From contig JALNYD010000021.1 in NCBI GenBank assembly GCA_023230025.1, positions 1-19,946 of the forward strand: a DNA stretch of 19,946 bases. The letters are read 5' to 3'. The translations under genes were made by a program, and so were the position numbers. Positions 16,231 to 19,946 of the stretch are shown here, piece after piece. Origin of the DNA: Candidatus Cloacimonadota bacterium (GTDB lineage: Bacteria > Cloacimonadota > Cloacimonadia > Cloacimonadales > Cloacimonadaceae). Position 1 is the first letter of the stretch. Each line of letters begins with the position of its first letter. The notes below the pieces were generated by a model, which was not told where the DNA came from, made no database searches, and saw nothing but the letters and a program-made list of their open reading frames with translations.

Positions 16231-16305
16231 CTAGTTCAGCACTACATCACCCCATAATAGCCCCGTGGCATGCGGAGATTATGGGGTGATATAGAGCTGA
16301 ACTAG
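16231..16305. repeat. 75-base near-perfect palindrome
   Basis: The arms are CTAGTTCAGC and GCTGAACTAG at the outside and ATCACCCCATAAT and ATTATGGGGTGAT inside, joined by a 5-base stretch with two mismatches. They enclose a 19-base loop. The element starts and ends with CTAG. No T-run follows on either side. Confidence 0.85.
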
Positions 16306-16373
16306 AGGTAAAGCATCGGGTGTGGAAGCGTCATCCTGAGGCTTGATGAGAATTACCGGCTTCAAGAAACTTC

Positions 16374-16401
16374 TTGACAATTAAGGCATCCCAAACATAA
16401 T
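16374..16401 (+). promoter_or_regulatory. Promoter of the HEAT-repeat/trmJ operon
   Basis: TTGACA (16374-16379) and CATAAT (16396-16401) are 16 bases apart and match the sigma-70 consensus at 11 of 12 positions. The implied 5' leader of the mRNA is about 150 bases. Confidence 0.6.
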
Positions 16402-16560
16402 GGTCACAACAACAAAGGACATCAATCCCAATCGCCTCCAGGCAACAATATAAACGGGTAGATATTACACAGTTTTTGGCGTTTCTCGCCACATAATTAT
16501 GGGGTTATAAAACCCACATTTTGCAAAAGGATAGTTTAGCTATCTTTGGAGAAAGTATAT

Positions 16561-17406
16561 ATGATCAAAGAAGTCGGACGTCTAAATATTGACGACTACA
16601 AGCTGATGGATGCGCAAGTTGAAAAGATATTTCGCAATTTGGACAAGGGCAAAGACTCGCTGGCTATAAAGCAGATTTCCGAGCTTGGCAACACTGCCAA
16701 TTACTTCGTTCGTGAGGAACTTGGAAAACGCCTGGCCGTCTATGAGGGTACGGGGAATCTGGATCAGATCTGTTGTGATCTTTTGGGAGATTTCATCTAT
16801 GGTCTCAGGGCAACAGGACTATTCTATTTCTATTACAAGTATCAGGACAGCCCTGAGCACATCATCAAAACCCTTGAAAAGACCTATGAGAATGTTCCCT
16901 GGGAAAGTGAAACCATCTGCTTTGAGCTATGGAAGCGGTACCCAGAGGCCATGCGGGACAGTATGCTGCAATGGGCAGATTCTGATAACGAAAAGAAGCG
17001 TGCCATCTCCATGCACGGGATGGAAAACATCGCTGCCAAGAATCCCCAATATGTGCTTACCTTTCTTTCCCGCCTCCTTGATGATGAGAGTGAAGAAGTA
17101 CAGAAAAAGATCTCCCACGTACTTACCCAGGTTGGCAGAGTGCGCCCGATTCAGACTTACACCAATGTCCGGCGCTGGCTGCTGGATGCAGACGACATGC
17201 GTTTCAATACCATCTGGCAGACCCTGAAGAAGCTGGCCAACATCTTTACGCAAAGAAGCAAGCGCGAAAAGGGCAGCGATTTTATGAGCATTACGAAACG
17301 CACAGTGCAGGAATGGAAGGCAGATTCAAATCCCCGCGTCCAGAGCATGGGCATGAAACTGGGCTCGGTGATCCACATTCGCAACAAGGTAAATGCCAAA
17401 AGATAA
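16561..17406 (+). CDS. HEAT-repeat protein, possibly related to DNA alkylation-repair (AlkD-like) proteins
   Basis: The start is the ATG at 16561, with TTTGGAGAAAG about 9 bases upstream; a TTG at 16546 in the same frame overlaps that site. The 281-residue protein is almost entirely helical, with paired-helix repeats of HEAT type. Examples are a helix ending in ELWKRYPEAM, then NIAAKNPQYVLTFLSRLLDD, then SEEVQKKISHVLTQVG. The order and the tryptophan-rich central helices recall the AlkC/AlkD DNA-glycosylase fold. I cannot point to a certain catalytic aspartate, so a DNA-repair role is only a possibility; a protein-protein scaffold is the alternative. It overlaps trmJ by 14 bases. Confidence 0.7.
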   Translation: MIKEVGRLNIDDYKLMDAQVEKIFRNLDKGKDSLAIKQISELGNTANYFVREELGKRLAVYEGTGNLDQICCDLLGDFIYGLRATGLFYFYYKYQDSPEHIIKTLEKTYENVPWESETICFELWKRYPEAMRDSMLQWADSDNEKKRAISMHGMENIAAKNPQYVLTFLSRLLDDESEEVQKKISHVLTQVGRVRPIQTYTNVRRWLLDADDMRFNTIWQTLKKLANIFTQRSKREKGSDFMSITKRTVQEWKADSNPRVQSMGMKLGSVIHIRNKVNAKR

Positions 17407-18124
17407 GTCCCACATCAGCATCATTCTGGTTGAGCCGATTTATGCCGGGAACGTCGGGGCCGTCGCCAGGATCATGAACAACTTTTGTTTCACGGATTTG
17501 CGCATTGTAGGCAGCGTTCCGGAAAAGAATGACTTCTATCTGGCAATGCATTCTGAACATATTCTTGAGGATGCCCGGATTTTCCCTGATTTAGCTTCTG
17601 CGATTGCCGATCTGGACAGAGTGATTGCCTTTTCCCGCAGATTGGGAAAGAACAAACCCATAGATCTTTCTCCTCCTGAAATGGCGGCTTATGTTCATGA
17701 ACTCCCGGAGTTGAAAATCGGTCTGGTCTTTGGTCGTGAAACCTATGGACTCACTGATGATGAAGCAGATCTATGTCCCCTGCGCTGCCATTTCTCGGCG
17801 AATCCAGCCTTCCCTTCCATCAATCTGGCCCAGGCTGTGGCTTTAGCCATTTATGAAGTGCAAAGCTTTGAATCCCGCGGCACCAGAACTGACCAAAAAC
17901 CGGATGCTGTGGATGGCAGGGAACTGGACAGGATATATTCATATATCAAAGATGTACTTTCAGAAATTGGCTATTTTAGCCGGCATGAGACCACAAATTG
18001 GGACCAATTCCTACGCAAAATGCTGGCTCAACTCAATCCCAATCAGGAAATGGTGTATCGCCTGCGCCAGATGTTCAATCGCATCCATGTCCTGGTAACC
18101 GGCAAGGGCAAGGGGTATGAGTAG
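17393..18124 (+). CDS. trmJ: tRNA (cytidine/uridine-2'-O)-methyltransferase, TrmJ-like (SPOUT family)
   Basis: This enzyme methylates the 2'-OH of a tRNA nucleotide with S-adenosylmethionine, in TrmJ at position 32. The 243-residue protein shows the three SpoU motifs: EPIYAGNVGAVARIMNNF (14-31), LVFGRETYGLTDDE (about 110-123) and SINLAQAVALAIYEV (about 142-156). These make the trefoil-knot SAM site. The C-terminal helical extension and length fit TrmJ more than TrmL or TrmH, though the exact tRNA target cannot be read from sequence. It is coupled to the HEAT-repeat gene by a 14-base overlap. Confidence 0.87.
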   Translation: MPKDKSHISIILVEPIYAGNVGAVARIMNNFCFTDLRIVGSVPEKNDFYLAMHSEHILEDARIFPDLASAIADLDRVIAFSRRLGKNKPIDLSPPEMAAYVHELPELKIGLVFGRETYGLTDDEADLCPLRCHFSANPAFPSINLAQAVALAIYEVQSFESRGTRTDQKPDAVDGRELDRIYSYIKDVLSEIGYFSRHETTNWDQFLRKMLAQLNPNQEMVYRLRQMFNRIHVLVTGKGKGYE

Positions 18125-18180
18125 CAGTTTTGAAGTTTTCTAGTTATCGTAAGCACGGAAATATAGCTGCGGTCATTAGG

Positions 18181-18235
18181 TTGAGTAATCAGAGTCATTT
18201 GTATATATATATACCGTTGAATAATCAGGGTCACT
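18181..18235. repeat. Degenerate direct repeat around an AT palindrome
   Basis: TTGAGTAATCAGAGTCATT (18181-18199) and TTGAATAATCAGGGTCACT (18217-18235) agree at 16 of 19 positions. Between them lies the palindrome GTATATATATATAC (18201-18214). It lies between trmJ and the REP element and is of unknown meaning. Confidence 0.6.
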
Positions 18236-18284
18236 AGCTGCAGAGCTTGTGCGATGACTTAAAAACCGTGTTATTGCCCATTTA

Positions 18285-18679
18285 GTCCCATCGGGACGAC
18301 AGTTTAGATAGAGAAAGGCAATCCCTTCACCGCAAAAGTCCCATCGGGACGCCAGTTTAGATAGAATCACGGTGCCCCCGCCACTCGAGTCCCATCGGGA
18401 CGTCAGTTCAGATAGAGAAAGGCATCCCCTTCACCGCAAAAGTCCCATCGGGACGACAGTTCAGATAGAGAAAGGTAATCCCTTCACCGAATGAGTCCCA
18501 TCGGGACGTCAGTTCAGATAGAGAAAGGCAATTCCCTCACCGCATGAGTCCCATCGGGACGTTAGTTTAGATAGAGAAAGGTAATCCCTTAACCGCAAAA
18601 GTCCCTCGGGACGTCAGTTCAGATAGAGAAAGGCATCCCCTTCACCGCATGAGTCCCATCGGGACGACAGTTTAGATAG
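18285..18679 (+). repeat. Left REP array, eight copies
   Basis: A 27-base element is repeated eight times, at 18285, 18338, 18389, 18442, 18495, 18548, 18601 and 18653. It starts with the hairpin GTCCCATCGGGAC, then G, two variable bases, and AGTTYAGATAG. The copy at 18601 lacks one A in the loop. The period is 53 bases for most. Six of the seven gaps hold variants of one 26-base sequence with its own small hairpin AAGG/CCTT; the gap at 18365-18388 is different. Because the gaps repeat, this is a tandem REP array and not a CRISPR. Confidence 0.9.
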
Positions 18680-18681
18680 GA

Positions 18682-19146
18682 TCATTCTCCAGGCTCATGA
18701 AAAACATATTTCATATCGTAATCTATCTCGTATCTTTTTAGCAAAGCCTCAAATTCATCCAGGAATTTATGCTTAGTGTGGTGTTCCTTTTGTCGGGAAA
18801 TATACTCCCGAACCGCGGTAAGACCGGACTTGGATACTGAAAACGCTCCGTATCCTTCCTGCCATAGGAACTTTCCCATCGCCCAACCTTTCTCGTTTAT
18901 GAAACGCGAGGTATTGGCCTTAAGTTTCTGCGCAAAATCGGAAACTGAAAGGGTGGGATGCAATCCAACTAATAGGTGGACATGATCCTCCGCCCCGCCA
19001 ATGCATTGAGTGTAACACTTTAAGTTGCGGACTAGGGCAGCCATATATTCATAGATCGGCTGTTGCTTTTCTTCTGCCAAAAAACGCCAGCGTTTCTGGG
19101 TCGCGAATACATAATGAATGTAGATTTGTGTGTAGGTGTTTGCCAT
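18682..19146 (-). CDS. tnpA: REP-associated tyrosine transposase (RAYT, IS200-like Y1 HUH family)
   Basis: Y1 HUH enzymes cut and rejoin single-stranded DNA at hairpins; the RAYT branch acts on REP sequences. The 154-residue protein has the HUH motif His55-Val-His57 in EDHVHLLV and the nucleophile Tyr115 with Gln119 in VREYISRQKEHH, both intact. The family ending with acidic residues is also present. GGAGA lies 5 bases before the ATG. The coding frame ends 3 bases from the last left REP copy, and the ribosome site lies just after an inverted REP copy, so the gene is tightly framed by its presumed substrate. It appears functional. Confidence 0.92.
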   Translation of the reverse strand: MANTYTQIYIHYVFATQKRWRFLAEEKQQPIYEYMAALVRNLKCYTQCIGGAEDHVHLLVGLHPTLSVSDFAQKLKANTSRFINEKGWAMGKFLWQEGYGAFSVSKSGLTAVREYISRQKEHHTKHKFLDEFEALLKRYEIDYDMKYVFHEPGE

Positions 19147-19160
19147 AAATTCTCCATGTT

Positions 19161-19289
19161 ATCTAAACTGTCGTCCCGATGGGACTCTGGTGGCGCATCC
19201 CTGCATTTGCTCTATCTGAACTGTCGTCCCGATGGGACTCGAGTGGCGGGGGCACCGTGATTCTATCTAAACTAACGTCCCGATGGGAC
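19161..19289 (-). repeat. Right REP array, three inverted copies
   Basis: Three REP copies in the opposite orientation to the left array lie at about 19161-19186, 19212-19239 and 19263-19290, each with the GTCCC/GGGAC hairpin and CTATCT at the left end. A truncated CTATCT end follows at 19315. The gap between copies 2 and 3 is the exact reverse complement of the odd gap of the left array. Confidence 0.9.
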
Positions 19290-19352
19290 TAAGATGACTG
19301 TACGGCGCACGTTTCTATCTAGACCCAAATGAAACAGCTTTCACAACTGATA

Positions 19353-19466
19353 ATGAAAGCCTGTGATAGGATTGCAGACGTCTCGTCTGCATAAGCAGCC
19401 AAGCTGCTTACATTTACGGAACTACCTTCCGTCGACACGAGACGTGTCGAATCCTATGGCTTTCAT
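19353..19466. repeat. 114-base multi-branched palindrome (five-way junction)
   Basis: An outer stem (ATGAAAGCC plus ATAGGATT on the left, AATCCTAT plus GGCTTTCAT on the right, 17 pairs with a 4-base TGTG bulge) encloses four perfect hairpins. These are GCAGACG/CGTCTGC (19374-19390), TAAGCAGC/GCTGCTTA (19392-19410), ACGGAA/TTCCGT (19416-19432) and CGACACG/CGTGTCG (19433-19449). Only six bases lie outside stems between the hairpins. It may be a cruciform DNA element or a structured RNA. I do not recognise a family. Confidence 0.85.
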
Positions 19467-19468
19467 GT

Positions 19469-19491
19469 AAACTGATGTCCCTGTCGGGACT
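19469..19491 (-). repeat. Degenerate REP copy
   Basis: AAACTGAT is followed by the hairpin GTCCC-TGTC-GGGAC and a T, matching the right-array REP with a 4-base loop and lacking the CTATCT end. It directly adjoins the multi-branched palindrome. Confidence 0.7.
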
Positions 19492-19644
19492 CAAAACTCC
19501 ATGTCACACAAGCTCTGCAGCCGTGTGCAATGGTCTTATACAGATTACTTCACAAGACCTAATCCGTGAAATCTGCGTAATCCGCGTGCTACAAAACCAC
19601 CTTCGCACTCATAGTTTACGACAAATCTAAACCTGAAAACTTCC

Positions 19645-19946
19645 TTAGCGCACCAGCGTTATCTTACGCTGCAGATTGCCACTATTGATGATATACACTC
19701 CCGCCGGACAAGCCTTACCATTGGCATCGCGCCCGTTCCAACTCTGAGTATATCCGTTTTTCGCTGAAAGCTCCAGATCCATTAGCTTTTGTCCTTTGAT
19801 ATTGAATATCCGAACCGAGCTTTCTGCTTTTTGGGGATTCTGAATCTGAATACTGATCAATCCCCGGCTGGGATTTGGCCAGGCTGACAAGGTGGGAACC
19901 GCTTCTGGAACCTGGACATCATTAATTGTGGTGCTAACGCTTAGCC
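19645..19946 (-). CDS. C-terminal part of a secreted protein with FlgD-like/type IX-style sorting domain (partial)
   Basis: The frame is open from its TAA stop to the right edge of the window, so the N-terminal part of the gene lies outside. The visible 99 or so residues start with a Ser/Thr/Val-rich linker and continue with a sorting domain. This has AWPNPSRGLISIQI, then VRIFNIKGQKL, then a WNGRDANGK turn and GVYII, ending in basic ITLVR. This beta-sandwich tail is found on exported proteins of FCB bacteria. Catalytic or binding domains, if any, are out of view. A TTG near 19890 is not a real start. Confidence 0.85.
   Translation of the reverse strand, partial: LSVSTTINDVQVPEAVPTLSAWPNPSRGLISIQIQNPQKAESSVRIFNIKGQKLMDLELSAKNGYTQSWNGRDANGKACPAGVYIINSGNLQRKITLVR

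Larger units (their letters stand above)
16114..16560. other. Divergent intergenic region
   Basis: This 447-base gap between the rubrerythrin-like gene (minus) and the HEAT-repeat gene (plus) holds a large palindrome (16231-16305), a promoter (16374-16401) and two small hairpins before the plus-strand start: TGGCG/CGCCA at 16477-16491 and GGGTT/AACCC at 16502-16515. No gene was seen in it. Confidence 0.8.
18237..19521. mobile_element. REP-transposase unit bounded by 15-base inverted repeats
   Basis: GCTGCAGAGCTTGTG at 18237-18251 recurs inverted at 19507-19521. Between the two lie, in order, an eight-copy REP array, the tnpA gene, three inverted REP copies, a multi-hairpin palindrome and one degenerate REP. 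The bracket and the mirror layout suggest a unit that was placed or amplified as a whole. The exact ends and the way it moves are not proven. Confidence 0.55.

Noticed and set aside
16231..16305. Bidirectional terminator
   Set aside because: The flanking genes are divergent and no T-runs follow the arms.
18285..18679. A CRISPR array with 27-base repeats and 26-base spacers
   Set aside because: The gaps are variants of one sequence, not unrelated spacers; the repeat pattern continues inverted beyond a Y1 transposase gene; and the cas locus lies 9 kb away with a different candidate repeat.
19353..19466. Retron msr-msd RNA or an integron attC site
   Set aside because: The outer inverted repeat with inner hairpins recalls a retron, but no reverse transcriptase gene is in the window. 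No integrase or attC core sites are visible, and the four compact hairpins differ from an attC.

Overview
The window comes from a bacterium of the Fibrobacteres-Chlorobi-Bacteroidetes (FCB) side of the tree. Two proteins end in the FlgD-like or type IX-style C-terminal domain with an N-x-P-N-P-F-N-P motif that such organisms use on secreted proteins. The RNase H is of the HIII type, and base composition is moderate. A Cloacimonadota-like genome fits well, but this is inference; no rRNA or tRNA gene is visible.

Left part (1-9050): a complete type I-B CRISPR-Cas locus, all on the minus strand and read from right to left. The order is cas6, cas8b (with a nested cas11b start), cas7, cas5, cas3, cas1, cas2, cas4. 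Genes overlap or lie within about 12 bases of each other, so this is one transcript. Cas6 cuts the crRNA. Cas8b, Cas11b, Cas7 and Cas5 build the surveillance complex. Cas3 destroys the target. Cas1, Cas2 and Cas4 acquire spacers. After cas4 comes a leader-like stretch of about 180 bases. What looks like the first CRISPR repeat follows at 22-59, so the array itself probably lies just outside the left edge. Upstream of cas6 is a promoter region with a small palindrome, then a small winged-helix gene that looks like the tail of a Fic protein, flanked by short direct repeats.

Middle part (9500-16113), minus strand: a secreted VIT/VWA protein with its own terminator, rnhC and folC as an overlapping pair, a cluster of short palindromic modules, a terminator, and a three-gene run (rubrerythrin-like protein, lytic transglycosylase, pilin-like membrane-anchored protein). 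A 75-base near-perfect palindrome lies in the divergent gap that follows.

Right part (16374-18124), plus strand: a promoter and a two-gene operon with a HEAT-repeat protein and a TrmJ-type tRNA methyltransferase.

Far right (18237-19521): the most unusual part. A REP-associated tyrosine transposase (HUH, IS200-like) lies between two arrays of a 27-base REP element in opposite orientation. Next to the right array is a 114-base multi-branched palindrome: an outer stem enclosing four perfect hairpins. A 15-base inverted repeat brackets the whole. The window ends in the 3' part of another secreted protein gene with a C-terminal sorting domain.
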